From NCBI GenBank assembly GCA_945904015.1, contig CAMDPK010000011.1, positions 1 through 64,000 on the forward strand: 64,000 bases of DNA. The letters run 5' to 3'. The notes below the pieces were generated by a model. It saw only the letters and a list, made by a program, of their open reading frames with translations, was not told the origin of the DNA and made no database searches. A program made the position numbers and the translations under genes. This DNA comes from Candidatus Kuenenia stuttgartensis (GTDB lineage Bacteria; Planctomycetota; Planctomycetia; Planctomycetales; Planctomycetaceae). This document shows positions 18,936 to 28,600 of the stretch, piece after piece (the stretch's first letter is position 1; each line of letters opens with the position of its first letter).

Positions 18936-20354
18936 TTACTTCAAACTGTTGATGGCGAATGACGTCGCGTACTTCTCCGGATCGGCGGGATCGAAGATGC
19001 CGCCGTCGAAGAACTTTTCGGGATCGGAGTTCGCCCCTCCATGAGCGAAGCCGATTTCTTTCATCGCTTCTTCGTAGAGGTCGGGCCGCATGACTTGTTT
19101 GGCGATGCCGTCGTAATCGGGAGTCCCCTCGACCATGCCCCAGCGGCGGAATTGCGACAGCCACCACGTTGCGTACTTGAGTTGCGGGTAGTTGCAGTTG
19201 CGGTCGTGGAAGATCATGTAGTTCTTGTCTTGGAACGAGCGGCCGTCCCCCATGTCGTAGTGGCCTTGCAAGCGGCCGAGGATGATTTCCTTGGGGCAGT
19301 TGATGTAGCTCGCGGCCGAGACGATCTCCGCCTGCTCCGGCCGGTTGTCCATGTTGTCGAGCCAGATGCTCGCCTCGTGCAGAGCCTTCAGCACCGCTTT
19401 GACCGTCTTCGGATTCTTCTCCGCGAACTCAGCGGTGAAGGCACACACCTTCTCCGGATGATCGGGCCACATCTCCTGCGTGGTGATCGACGTGAAGCCA
19501 ATACCGTCGGAGATAGCTCGCGCGTTCCACGGTTCGCCGACGCAGTAGCCGTCCATCTTGTCGACCTTCATGTTGGCGACCATCTGTGGCGGCGGCACAG
19601 TGGCGAGCGCGACGTCCTTGTCAGGATGAATGCCGCCGGCCGCGAGGTAATACCGCATCCACATGGCGTGAGTGCCGGGCGGGAAGGTCATCGCGAAGGT
19701 CAGCGGTGTGCCTTTCGCTTTGGCCTCATCGACGAACGGCTTCAACGCTTTCGGATCGTTGGTGACTTTCCCTTTGAAGCTGGCCTTGAGCGTGATCGCC
19801 TGCCCGTTTCGATTGAGCAACCACGGCACGATCATCGGTTTCTTGGGCGAACCGAGCAGCCCCATCGTCGAGGCAATGGGCATGCCGATCAGCATGTGCG
19901 TCGCATGCAGATCGCCATTGGTCAGCGAATCGCGAATCGCCGCCCAGCTCGCCCCTTTCATCACCGTCGAGTTGATGCCGTACTTCTTGAACAACCCTTT
20001 CTCGTGAGCAATCACGATCGGCGAGCAATCGGTCAGCGCGATGATTCCGAACTTCAAGTCGGTCACTTCAGGAGCATCGCTGACCGTCACCGCACCGGCG
20101 GTCGGCGACGGAGTCAGCTCGGCCGGAGTCTTCGCGCTGCCGGCCGGAGTCGCGGAACTCGAATCCGCGCAGCCGCTCAGACTGCCGACCACACCCGCTC
20201 CGAATAGCCCCGATGTCGCGGCGATAAACCGCCGACGGGTGAGTGATGCCACAACTCCCTGAGCACCGCTCACGCGCGTCGGAGGCACCAGCTCGCCGGC
20301 CGGCGAAGTTGTTGTTGACGGCGATTTCAATTTCTCACCGGACTTCTTGGACAT
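18936..20354 (-). CDS. nitrate/bicarbonate-type ABC transporter substrate-binding protein (NrtA-like)
   Basis: About 472 residues from ATG 20354, which follows GGAGAAACG. The N-terminus carries a Tat signal (TRRRFIAATSGLFGAG) ending in a lipobox-like SLSGC, so it is likely a Tat-exported lipoprotein. The body matches NrtA/CmpA: LKFGIIALTDCSPIVIAHEKGLF, GASWAAIRDSL, HMLIGMP, DGYCVGEPWNARA, TTQEMWPDHPEKV. In characterised homologues these segments bind nitrate or bicarbonate; the GEPWNARA and DCSP sites are intact. Nitrate is favoured, but bicarbonate cannot be excluded. Confidence 0.93.
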   Translation of the reverse strand: MSKKSGEKLKSPSTTTSPAGELVPPTRVSGAQGVVASLTRRRFIAATSGLFGAGVVGSLSGCADSSSATPAGSAKTPAELTPSPTAGAVTVSDAPEVTDLKFGIIALTDCSPIVIAHEKGLFKKYGINSTVMKGASWAAIRDSLTNGDLHATHMLIGMPIASTMGLLGSPKKPMIVPWLLNRNGQAITLKASFKGKVTNDPKALKPFVDEAKAKGTPLTFAMTFPPGTHAMWMRYYLAAGGIHPDKDVALATVPPPQMVANMKVDKMDGYCVGEPWNARAISDGIGFTSITTQEMWPDHPEKVCAFTAEFAEKNPKTVKAVLKALHEASIWLDNMDNRPEQAEIVSAASYINCPKEIILGRLQGHYDMGDGRSFQDKNYMIFHDRNCNYPQLKYATWWLSQFRRWGMVEGTPDYDGIAKQVMRPDLYEEAMKEIGFAHGGANSDPEKFFDGGIFDPADPEKYATSFAINSLK

Positions 20355-20390
20355 GAACCGTTTCTCCTCAATGGCCATTGGCGGCCCGGA

Positions 20391-20660
20391 TCAAAAGGTG
20401 CGTTGTGACGGCTGCAACACAGAGCCAGCCGCGACGTAAGCCAGCGCGAGGTATTCTTTGAATTTCTCGATCGCATCCGGCTGTGACCAATCGAGCTCGA
20501 ACTCTTCTTCGAGAGTCTCCAACAGCAACGTGCCGAGATCGTTGCGATCCCATTCGTACTTCTGCTCGCGCTTCATCACCTCGACGATGCGATGTGCGAA
20601 TCGCAATCGAAACTCGAATGACGCGGGCAGCGACACAGGCTCGATGCAGGTGGCAACCAT
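20391..20660 (-). CDS. small protein of unknown function heading the nrt operon
   Basis: 89 residues from ATG 20660 (MVATCIEPVSLP), preceded by GGAAAG. It is rich in charged helical sequence (RIVEVMKREQKYEWDRNDLGT) with an acidic centre (LEEEFELDWSQ). No signal peptide or membrane helix. Not recognised as a known family. It lies 36 bases before nrtA in the same direction and starts the apparent operon, so it may be a regulatory or accessory component. A longer frame reaching 20798 lacks support. Confidence 0.6.
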   Translation of the reverse strand: MVATCIEPVSLPASFEFRLRFAHRIVEVMKREQKYEWDRNDLGTLLLETLEEEFELDWSQPDAIEKFKEYLALAYVAAGSVLQPSQRTF

Positions 20661-21094
20661 GATGTCACGCTTTCCAAAAAACAGGTCCGTCAGATCCCAC
20701 CGACGGCTCTTTCGGAGACATCGAAGGCAATGGTCATACCGCATCGCGCGGCATGTGATAAAAGCGTGGCTAACCACGTATGCCGCGCGAGATTCCAACG
20801 ATGGACCGCACGGCGATGCAGCACAATCGGCGCGATCGGCTGGCAGTCAGCGACTGATGATCGGTCTTGCTCGATGCGTGCTGCCGATAACTCAGGCGTC
20901 ACCGTCGCGCGGTTGAGCAAGGGTGAATCCCGCCACCCCGCTTGCCGGGGTGGTTCCCGCGCTCTGAAGCTACGGGCCACGAGTGCTCAGCAATACTTCG
21001 ATCGTGGCATCTTTCTGCCGCTCAACGCCGTAGCTGCAGAGCGCGGGAACCACCGGGACAAGCCCGGTAGCGGAATTGATTCGCAGACTCGAAG
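20661..21094. other. divergent regulatory gap between the nrt operon and the kinase operon
   Basis: 434 bases separate the small nrt-operon gene (minus) from the histidine kinase gene (plus). No gene was found. It must contain both promoters. The right half is filled by the large inverted repeat at 20925-21082. No clear sigma-54 site or inverted operator was identified by eye. Confidence 0.5.
20925..21082. repeat. large inverted repeat upstream of the histidine kinase gene
   Basis: Arms of about 51-55 bases (20925-20975 and 21028-21082) are imperfect inverted copies sharing GGTGGTTCCCGCGCTCTG and GCTACGG at the inner end. The loop is about 52 bases. It ends 12 bases before the kinase ATG. 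Confidence 0.8.
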
Positions 21095-22189
21095 ATGCAC
21101 CGCATGGCGACAACCTCTTCGAGTGGGACGAGACACGAGCGGCGAACATTGGTCAACGTGGTGATCTTCGCCGCGCTGGTGTTTGTCGTGGACGTGCTGT
21201 TGCCATTGGGAGTCGCGAGCGGCGTGCTGCATGTCGGCGTGGTGTTGATCGCCTTGCGATCGACGTCCGAACGAATGGTGATTGGAACGGCGATCGCTTG
21301 TTCGTTGCTGACGTTGCTCGACATGCCGTTGTCGCCCGGTCCTGGCCTCACCGAGTGGTGGAAGGTGATCGTCAATCGCGGGCTATCCATCTTCGTGATT
21401 TGGGTAACGGCCATCCTTGGCCGGCAGCGCAATCGCGCGGCGGAGGCTCAGCGGCGGCACTTGTCGGAACTCGCCCATCTCGGCCGCGTGAAGACCGCCG
21501 AATGCCTCGCAGGAGCGCTCGCGCACGAGTTGAATCAGCCGCTAACCGCCGTCGCTTTGCAGGCAGAAGTCGCGCGGCAGCGGCTCGCCGGGCTGAGCGA
21601 TTCCGCAGAACTCGACGCAGCGCTTCGCGAGATCGCCGAGCAATCGCATCGAGCCAGCGACATCGTGCGCGCGCTCCGAAACATGGTGCGACGCACCGAT
21701 TCCGAACGGCAAGTCGTCGATCTTCGCGAATTGCTCGATGAGACGTTGCGATTGATGCAAACGGCCGCCAAGCAAGCAGAGGTTGAACTCCGTTCGCAAT
21801 CGGCTCCGCAGCCGCTGCTCGTCCAAGTCGATCGCGTGCAGGTCGAGCAAGTGCTGCTGAACCTGCTGCAAAACGCCGTCGATGCTTTGTCGATCACTAC
21901 GGCGAACCAACGACTCATCACGATCACGGCGAATCAAACCTCGCCGCGCGAGATCCGTGTGGAAGTCAGCGACTCCGGTCCCGGCATTCCGCCGGAGTTG
22001 GCTCAACGTCTGTTTGATCCATTCTGCACGTCGAAGTCGCACGGCTTGGGATTAGGCTTGGCGATCAGCCAGTCGATCATCGAATCTCACGGAGGCCGGC
22101 TGTGGCTGGCATCGGCCGAAGAGCCGAACAATCCGAAATCGCCTCGCCCCGGCACGACGTTCGCATTCACGCTACCGGTGGCTTCGTAG
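21095..22189 (+). CDS. membrane sensor histidine kinase
   Basis: 364 residues. The N-terminal third holds about four membrane helices (roughly 19-38, 42-56, 61-78, 93-109) with almost no periplasmic domain, so the signal is probably intramembrane or cytoplasmic. The HisKA phosphoacceptor is His144 in ALAHELNQPLTAV, followed by N box NLLQNAVDAL, G1 DSGPGIP, F box LFDPFCTSK and G2 GLGLGLAIS. HELNQPL is typical of FixL/TtrS-like kinases that work with FixJ/LuxR-type regulators, one of which is two genes downstream. The stop TAG overlaps the foot of a palindrome. Confidence 0.93.
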   Translation: MHRMATTSSSGTRHERRTLVNVVIFAALVFVVDVLLPLGVASGVLHVGVVLIALRSTSERMVIGTAIACSLLTLLDMPLSPGPGLTEWWKVIVNRGLSIFVIWVTAILGRQRNRAAEAQRRHLSELAHLGRVKTAECLAGALAHELNQPLTAVALQAEVARQRLAGLSDSAELDAALREIAEQSHRASDIVRALRNMVRRTDSERQVVDLRELLDETLRLMQTAAKQAEVELRSQSAPQPLLVQVDRVQVEQVLLNLLQNAVDALSITTANQRLITITANQTSPREIRVEVSDSGPGIPPELAQRLFDPFCTSKSHGLGLGLAISQSIIESHGGRLWLASAEEPNNPKSPRPGTTFAFTLPVAS

Positions 22190-22280
22190 GTTGGGACTCC
22201 GTCCCGACCACTTCCATCAACCAAGCGATTTCCACAAATGAGCGTCGCATCATGCAGGTCGGGTCGGGGACCCAACCTAC
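22186..22280. repeat. GTAG-footed inverted repeat between kinase and cld genes
   Basis: GTAGGTTGGGACTCCGTCCC at 22186-22205 opens the left arm, and the right arm 22257-22280 ends CCCAACCTAC. It is the same family as 8408-8456 but with a 47-base loop. The TAG stop of the kinase gene is within the left foot. Confidence 0.85.
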
Positions 22281-22313
22281 AAGTCTTCCGGCGACGACGA
22301 GGCGTGTTTTGAA

Positions 22314-22898
22314 ATGATCTCGCAAGGTCCAGAAACAAACCCTCGGCTCTTCACGTTTGTCGGCGGGACAACGGGGCTTTGGACGGTCACCGACGTGAAG
22401 GCGGTGATCGGAGAATCTCTCGCGGTGACTGAGCGGCTCGACATCATCAACGGATCAGTTTCCGTCCCACCCGACGGGTCGAAATGGATTCTGCGCGGCG
22501 CGACCAGCAACGAACGTTATGCGACTCGCTCCGAAAAAGATCTGATGGTCGCGAAGCAGACCGCGCTGGGTCGTCCCAAAGCGACCTGTGCGGCGTTGAT
22601 TCCAATTCGGAAAAATCCCCAATGGTGGAGTCTGACTCAAGACGAACGCCGCACCATTTTCGAGGACCGCTCACGACATGTGCAGATCGGGTTGAGATAT
22701 TTGCCGGCGGTCGCACGCCGTCTCCATCACTGCCGAGACTTGGAGGAGAGCGAACCATTCGACTTCGTGACCTTGTTCGACTATGCCCCGTCCGACTCGG
22801 CCGCGTTCGAGGAAATGGTGGCCGAGTTGCGAGCGTCTGAAGAATGGAAGTTCGTCGAACGAGAAGTCGACATCCGCATGAATCGCGACTGGGATTAG
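22314..22898 (+). CDS. cld: chlorite dismutase (short, dimeric lineage)
   Basis: Heme enzyme expected to convert chlorite to chloride and O2. The 194 residues match the short Cld type known from Nitrobacter. Recognisable are WILRGATSNERY, EKDLMVAKQTALGRP, AALIPIRKNPQWW, TQDERRTIFEDRS, LRYLPAVARRLHHCRDL, PFDFVTLFDYAP, ASEEWKFVEREVDIRM. The proximal heme ligand corresponds to His122 and the distal catalytic arginine to Arg135, spaced 13 residues as in characterised enzymes. No signal peptide, so cytoplasmic. It sits between a sensor kinase and a FixJ-type regulator, 6 bases before the latter, and close to a nitrate-type importer. Confidence 0.92.
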   Translation: MISQGPETNPRLFTFVGGTTGLWTVTDVKAVIGESLAVTERLDIINGSVSVPPDGSKWILRGATSNERYATRSEKDLMVAKQTALGRPKATCAALIPIRKNPQWWSLTQDERRTIFEDRSRHVQIGLRYLPAVARRLHHCRDLEESEPFDFVTLFDYAPSDSAAFEEMVAELRASEEWKFVEREVDIRMNRDWD

Positions 22899-22904
22899 TT
22901 TCGA

Positions 22905-23531
22905 ATGATGCCCGCACCGACGCTGTATCTGATCGACGATGACCGAGCCGTGACCTACGCGTTGGAAGCGGTTGGCAATTTGTTGCGCTTGCCGGTGTTG
23001 GCGTTTTCGTCGGCCGAAAGTTTTTTGAAGTTTGATTTGGCGAACGCGGTCGGCTGCCTGATCGTGGACATCAAGCTGCCGGGGATGAACGGTCTCGAAC
23101 TGCAAGCTGCGTTGCGCGAGCGTTCGTGCGAACTGCCGGTCATCGTCATCAGCGGTCACGCCGACGTGCCGCTGGCTGTCGAAGCGATGCGCCTCGGGGC
23201 ACTCACGGTGCTCGAAAAGCCGTTTCCGCTGGACCAACTCACGCCGCACATCCGACACGCGATCGAATTGGACCGAACACGTCGCGAGCTTTCACAGCAA
23301 CGCGAACTTGCGCGCAGCCGGATGGCGACGCTGACTCCGCGCGAACGCGAAGTGCTGGACCTGGTCACTCAGGGCAAGACGAACAAGGAGATCGCGGCGA
23401 AGTTGCATCTGACTCTGCGAGCCATCGAAGACCGCCGCTCGCGGTTGATGCGGCGTGTGGGAGTCAATTCGCTGGCGGAATTGCTCGCGCTGGTCCAGCA
23501 AGCCAATCTCGGCGAGGCACCAAAGAACTGA
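22905..23531 (+). CDS. FixJ-type response regulator
   Basis: 208 residues. The receiver domain (1-120) has the acidic pocket DDD (11-13), phosphoacceptor Asp55 in VDIKLPGMNG and Lys105 in EKPFP. A LuxR/FixJ DNA-binding domain follows at about 143-195 (LTPREREVLDLVTQGKTNKE, with RAIEDRRSRLMRR as recognition helix). It follows the cld gene by 6 bases and is the natural partner of the kinase at 21095. The regulated genes probably include this operon or the divergent nrt operon, which is inference from position. Confidence 0.93.
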   Translation: MMPAPTLYLIDDDRAVTYALEAVGNLLRLPVLAFSSAESFLKFDLANAVGCLIVDIKLPGMNGLELQAALRERSCELPVIVISGHADVPLAVEAMRLGALTVLEKPFPLDQLTPHIRHAIELDRTRRELSQQRELARSRMATLTPREREVLDLVTQGKTNKEIAAKLHLTLRAIEDRRSRLMRRVGVNSLAELLALVQQANLGEAPKN

Positions 23532-23565
23532 CGAACCACGAGCTTCGTCACGGAACTGTTCGCGC

Positions 23566-24387
23566 TCAACTACTCGCGCTGCGATAGCTCTTCAGTGACC
23601 AACGGAAAACGGTTCGTGCCAAAATCAGGCCGACGATCGAGGAGGCCAGCGCGATGGCCGGAAACTCCCAGCTTGTGAAGGGCTTGACGAGTACTTCGGC
23701 CGGAACGGTCACGACCAGCAGGATCGGCAGCAGGTAGGAGAAGCTGAATTGCAGAATCTCGCCCAGCTCCCACGCGGCGGGGTTCACACCGTTGTAGATG
23801 CTGCGCGGGTAGCGGGCGAAGATCGTGATGTAGAACCAGAAGTCGTACAGCCCTTGGTTGCGGCCCAGCCAAATGCTGGTGCTCGCGAGCACGATCATCA
23901 GGCTGTAGAAAAACGCCACGCCGACTCCGACATACAGCAGATACAACCCGACCTGCCACGCCGCGATCGGCTGCCCCAGGCTGACGAGCGCGTATCCCAG
24001 CAGCGCGACCGCCAGAAAGATCTGGTTGAACATCGCCAGGTCCATCTTCTCGAACGAGATCAGGAACTGCGTGTCGATCGGCTTCAGGAGCGCGAAGTCG
24101 AGATTGCCGGAGCGGATCAGCTCCGAAAAATTCGCCGCGTTGGGCATGAAAAACGCCTCGACGAGCGCGTTGATCAGCATCCCGGTCGCCATGAACGCGA
24201 AGTACTCCGGCCGCGACCAGTCGCCGATCCCTTTGACGTTGCGAAAGATGATCTCGAACAGCGTCAGTTGCGCCGCGAACCAAAACGTCCGCGTCAGGAT
24301 CGTGATGACGAAGTTGCCTCGAAACGTCAGCTCGCGAATGAGCGCGTTGCGGAAGAACATCAGCCAGACACGAAGGTAGTAACGCAT
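23566..24387 (-). CDS. ABC-2 family transporter permease
   Basis: 273-residue membrane protein from ATG 24387 ([20 protein letters not shown]), 14 bases after the purM stop. It has six predicted membrane segments and resembles the PF06182 (ABC2_membrane_6) permeases: [59 protein letters not shown]. Such permeases normally pair with a second permease and an ATPase; neither is adjacent here. A longer frame reaching 24699 is only the shadow of purM. Confidence 0.85.
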   Translation of the reverse strand: MRYYLRVWLMFFRNALIRELTFRGNFVITILTRTFWFAAQLTLFEIIFRNVKGIGDWSRPEYFAFMATGMLINALVEAFFMPNAANFSELIRSGNLDFALLKPIDTQFLISFEKMDLAMFNQIFLAVALLGYALVSLGQPIAAWQVGLYLLYVGVGVAFFYSLMIVLASTSIWLGRNQGLYDFWFYITIFARYPRSIYNGVNPAAWELGEILQFSFSYLLPILLVVTVPAEVLVKPFTSWEFPAIALASSIVGLILARTVFRWSLKSYRSASS

Positions 24388-24401
24388 GAAACGATCGCAG
24401 G

Positions 24402-25442
24402 TCAGAGCAGTTCGACGCCGCGTTGACCGGCGACGACTTCGCCGATGATCCAAGATGCGAACGGGAACGCAGCCAGCCGTTCGCGCACGGCGGTGACCGC
24501 TTCCGGCGCGACGATCAGCGTGAAACCAATCCCCATGTTGAAGACGTGAAACATCTCGAATTGCTCGACGTTGCCGAGCCGTTGCAGCCAATCGAACAGC
24601 GGCAAGCGTTGCCACGCGGACGTGTCGATTCGCACGCGGACACCGTCGGGCAGGATGCGTTCGATGTTGTCTTCCAAGCCGCCGCCGGTGATGTGACACA
24701 GCCCGTGGATCGAACCGGCCGGAGCTGTTTGCAACACGTCGCGCACCGGTTTGACGTAGATGCGTGTCGGTGCAAGCAGCGCGTCACCGACCGTCTGACC
24801 CAGTTCAGCGACATGCGAATCGACGGTCAGCTTCGCGTGATCGAAGACCACTTTGCGGACGAGGCTGTATCCGTTCGAGTGAAAGCCGGTCGACGCCAAG
24901 CCGATCACGACGTCTCCCGGTCGCACTGCTTTGCCGTCGATCAGCTTCGGCCGATCGACGACTCCGACGCTGAATCCGGCCATATCGAAATCACCGGCGG
25001 CGTACATATCCGGCATGATTGCCGTCTCGCCACCCAGCAGCGCCGATTGACCTTCGACGCAGCCGGCGGAGACTCCAGCGACCAGCGTAGAGATCAGGTC
25101 CGGGTCGTCCTTGCCCAGCGCGAGGTAATCGAGAAAGAACAGCGGTTCGGCCCCGACACAGAGCACGTCATTGACACACATCGCGACGAGGTCGATGCCG
25201 ACGGTGTCGAACTTCTTCGCGTGGATCGCAACCTTCAGCTTCGTGCCGACGCCGTCGGTTCCCGAAGCGAGGACCGGGTCGGTGTAGCGCCCCGCGTCCA
25301 GTCGCAGCAGGCCGGCAAAGCCGTCGGCCAACTCGATGACGCGTGGCGTGTGTGTCCGCTTCATCAGAGCGGGCAGCCGCTCCATCGCCTGGTTGTACAA
25401 GCCGAGATCGACACCGGCCGATTGATATGTGAACGAGGTCAT
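24402..25442 (-). CDS. purM: phosphoribosylformylglycinamidine cyclo-ligase (AIR synthetase)
   Basis: Fifth step of purine synthesis, closing FGAM to AIR with ATP. The 346 residues contain the N-terminal [64 protein letters not shown] and [13 protein letters not shown] motifs in family order. Length is typical. It is followed closely by the ABC-2 permease gene. Upstream lies a perfect palindrome. Confidence 0.97.
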   Translation of the reverse strand: MTSFTYQSAGVDLGLYNQAMERLPALMKRTHTPRVIELADGFAGLLRLDAGRYTDPVLASGTDGVGTKLKVAIHAKKFDTVGIDLVAMCVNDVLCVGAEPLFFLDYLALGKDDPDLISTLVAGVSAGCVEGQSALLGGETAIMPDMYAAGDFDMAGFSVGVVDRPKLIDGKAVRPGDVVIGLASTGFHSNGYSLVRKVVFDHAKLTVDSHVAELGQTVGDALLAPTRIYVKPVRDVLQTAPAGSIHGLCHITGGGLEDNIERILPDGVRVRIDTSAWQRLPLFDWLQRLGNVEQFEMFHVFNMGIGFTLIVAPEAVTAVRERLAAFPFASWIIGEVVAGQRGVELL

Positions 25443-25528
25443 GCGCAGAGGGCCGCCGAAAATTTGGGATGAAGAGAAGTCGGGCGCGGAATGTAGCGAG
25501 CCGTCGTGCCGCGAGACAGGATGCTTTT

Positions 25529-25584
25529 GTGGGGCAGGTTTTCAACCTGCCAGTCCACACGGGCAGGTTGAAAACCTGCCCCAC
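25529..25584. repeat. perfect 23-bp palindrome (GGCAGGTTTTCAACCTGCC family)
   Basis: Arms 25529-25551 and 25562-25584 are exact inverted copies with GTGG/CCAC feet and a 10-base loop. An almost identical element lies at 59259-59316. It separates purM from the end of the giant gene. Confidence 0.92.
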
Positions 25585-25654
25585 GACAAACAAAACAGCC
25601 CGGCGACCAATTAGTCACCGGGCTGTGAATTCGTTCTTGACGTTCCGTCGGCGG

Positions 25655-28600
25655 TTAGGGGATGGAGGCGATCAGTGCGTCGAAACTGGCGTCCGAGAAG
25701 ATCGCTGAAAAATCACCGCTGAACTCGCCGGTACTCGACGAGTTCGTCCCGGTACCGCCGTCCAGAGAATCCGCGGTGCCGCCTTCGCCGGCAAGAGTGT
25801 CGTTGCCGTCCTGGCCTCGCAACACATCGTTGCCGGTGCCGGTGCCGCCGAGGAGGGAATCCGCTCCCGCTCCGCCCATGATGCAATCGTTGCCATCTCC
25901 GCCGTTGAGCGTGTCTTTGCCGGCACCGCCACGGATGGCATCATTGCCAGATCCTCCCAGCACTTTATTGAGACTGGTGGCGGTATCGAAGCTGGTGTTG
26001 TTGGCGCTGAACGAGCCCGTGTCGATGACATCGTGTCCATCGCCGCCGTCGATCGTGTCGTTGCCCGCTTCACCGAACAGGAAGTCATTTCCGCCTTGGC
26101 CGAGAATGCTGTCGTTACCAGCGCCGCCATGGATGATGTCATCTGAGTCGGCCAACGCGGAGGAGGGGGCTGTGCCAACGGTCGTTCCGCCAGCACCGCC
26201 GTCGAGCTTGTCGTTGCCGGCACCACCTCGGATCGTGTCTTTGCCACTCAGGCCACCGTTGATCGCGTCATCGCCGATGCCACCGTCCAGTGAGTCGTCG
26301 CCAGCACCGCCGTCGATCGAGTCGTTGCCGTCGCCACCAGCGATGACATCGTTGCCGCCGCCGCCGGACAAGGTGTCGAGTCCCACGCCGCCGTCGATCG
26401 AATCACCCTGGCTGCCGCCGGTCAGTGAGTCATTCCCCACATTACCGATCAATGTGATGTTGCCCGTCACCGCCGAGGCGTTGATCACGTCGTTGCCACT
26501 GCCGCCATCGACCGTCTTGATTGGCGTCGCACCTGACAGAGTGACGGTATCGACCGCAGTTCCGCCCAGCAACGTTTCGATATCCGACGCGATGTTGATG
26601 GTTCGCGATGAGGTGTTGACTTTGTAAGTGACGGAAAGAGCGCTGGACGTCCAGGTCGAGGCGGCGTTGAGCCCCTTCACCGAGTCGTTGGCAGCGGTAC
26701 TGCCCACGAGCGCGTTGATGTTGTTGAAACCGCTTGCAGGAATCGAGGTCGCTGTGCCCTTGAAGCCATCGCTCGTTCCAACCGCCGTCAACAAGATCGC
26801 CTGAGCGAGCGACGTGCCTGCGAAACTCAGTGTGTCGTTTCCAGTGCCGCCGTCGAGCGTACCACTCAATGACGGAGTGCCGCTTGAGTTTGAGAACACA
26901 AAGCTGTCTGGCCCACTACCACCCCGCAAATTCTCGATGCTCGCGAAGGCGATTGAGCCGATTGAGCCACTGTTGGCACCGCTGACCGTGAACACATTGC
27001 CGGCAAGACTGGCGGCCACCAGTGTATCGCTTCCCGATCCACCATCCGCCGTCGTGATTGTCGAGCCGCTCAGGGTAAAGGTGTCGGCCGCTGTGCCGCC
27101 GATCAAAACCTCGATGTCCGACAAGTTGATCGTGCGGGATGAGGTGTAGTTGACCGTCGCGCCGCTGGAAGTCCACGTCGCGGCTGAATTCAAGCCGCGC
27201 ACCGAGTCGCTGCCGCTGCTGCCGAACAAGATATCGATGTTCGTGAAGTTGGCGACGGTCACTCCCGCGTTGCCCGTGAATCCATCCGTGGTGCCGGTGC
27301 CGGTCAGAGCGATCGCCTGCGAGCTGGTCATGTCGGTGAATTGCAAGGTATCGCCGCCCGCACCACCGTTGATCGTGCCGGTGATCTTGCCATCTTCTTG
27401 GAACTCGAAACGATCCGCTTTTGTGCCACCTTGCAGGTTCTCAAACCCGGTGAAGCCGATCGATCCCGATCCGGCCGTGCCGCTGTTGAGACCCGTGATG
27501 ACGAAGGTCGTCGACGCACTCGGTGCTCCGACCAGCGTGTCGATCGCGGAGCTGCCGATCACATTTTCGAGGCTGATCAAACTGTTGATGTTGACCGTCT
27601 GACCGCTCGTCTTGCCCCGAAGGTCGAACGTATCTTCGCCGTCCCCGCCGTCGATGATGCCGTTGACGTTGCTGTCCCCAAGCAGAATGAATTGATCATT
27701 GCCGCCATTGCCGGAGAGGTTCACTGTCTGTGACAGACCCAGGATGCGGAATGTGTCATCGGCATCTCCGCCGATCAAGTTCTCGAACGAACGGAAATTG
27801 AGGTAATCCGCAGTGTCGATGTAGAGCACATTGTCGATCGTCAAACCCGGAGAGCTGTAGAAGTTATCGCCGTCGATTTTCCAGGCAGCGGTGTTGTCGT
27901 CGGGAGTGATGTCGTTGATGCCGTTGAGCGTGTCGCTGGCGGTGCCGCCGAGCAACGTGTCGATGTTTCGGAAACTGGTCAGGACGTTGGAATTGTTCGA
28001 TGACAGAACCACTCCGCCGCCGTATCCGCTCGACTGATTCTCGCCGAGCGTCGCGTTGAGCGCCGTGGTGTAGGACACGAAGCTCAGAGTGTCGTTGCCT
28101 TCGTCGCCGTCGATTTCGCCCGCCAACGTGGCTCCGGCCATGAAGCGGAACGTGTCGAGTCCGCCGCCGCCGCCGCCATGCAAGTCGCCAGAACGAATTC
28201 CGGTGATCGTGAACAAATCGTTGCCCCGTCCGCCGGTCATCGTTTCCCAAGCAGCGAAGGTCAGCGTTCGTCCGCCGGCCGAGTACGACATCGAACTGTT
28301 GATGTCCCAGACCGCATCCAAATCACGCAAAGGATTGGCCGAGTCTGGAATCGCTCCGACGAACTGATCGTCGGGCGACGAACCGCCGGTGATTGAATTA
28401 ATGTTTTTGAATCCGCCCAGGAGAGCGTCGCCAGTGTTTTCCGTCCCATTGAAGCCATCGAGCCCACCCAAGGCCGCCAGCGTGACCGTTCGGCCGGTTG
28501 CCAAGCCGGCGAAGTTGAGCAAATCGGTACCTAGCCCGCCGTCGATGGTACCGGTCAGGAAACCGGACCCCGTCAACTTGAACGTGTCCGCGCCGCTGGA

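Noticed and set aside
22314-22898. Coproheme decarboxylase (ChdC/HemQ) instead of chlorite dismutase
   Set aside because: The protein has the short dimeric Cld layout and the distal arginine 13 residues after the heme His; the match to Nitrobacter-type Cld segments is much closer.
24388-24699. N-terminal extension of the ABC-2 permease
   Set aside because: It overlaps the 3' part of purM in another frame and is Arg-rich nonsense; the membrane protein starts at 24387.
25720-26450. Regularly spaced repeats that could suggest a CRISPR array
   Set aside because: The periodicity is 27 bases or multiples and stays in frame, giving RTX nonapeptides; there are no unique spacers.
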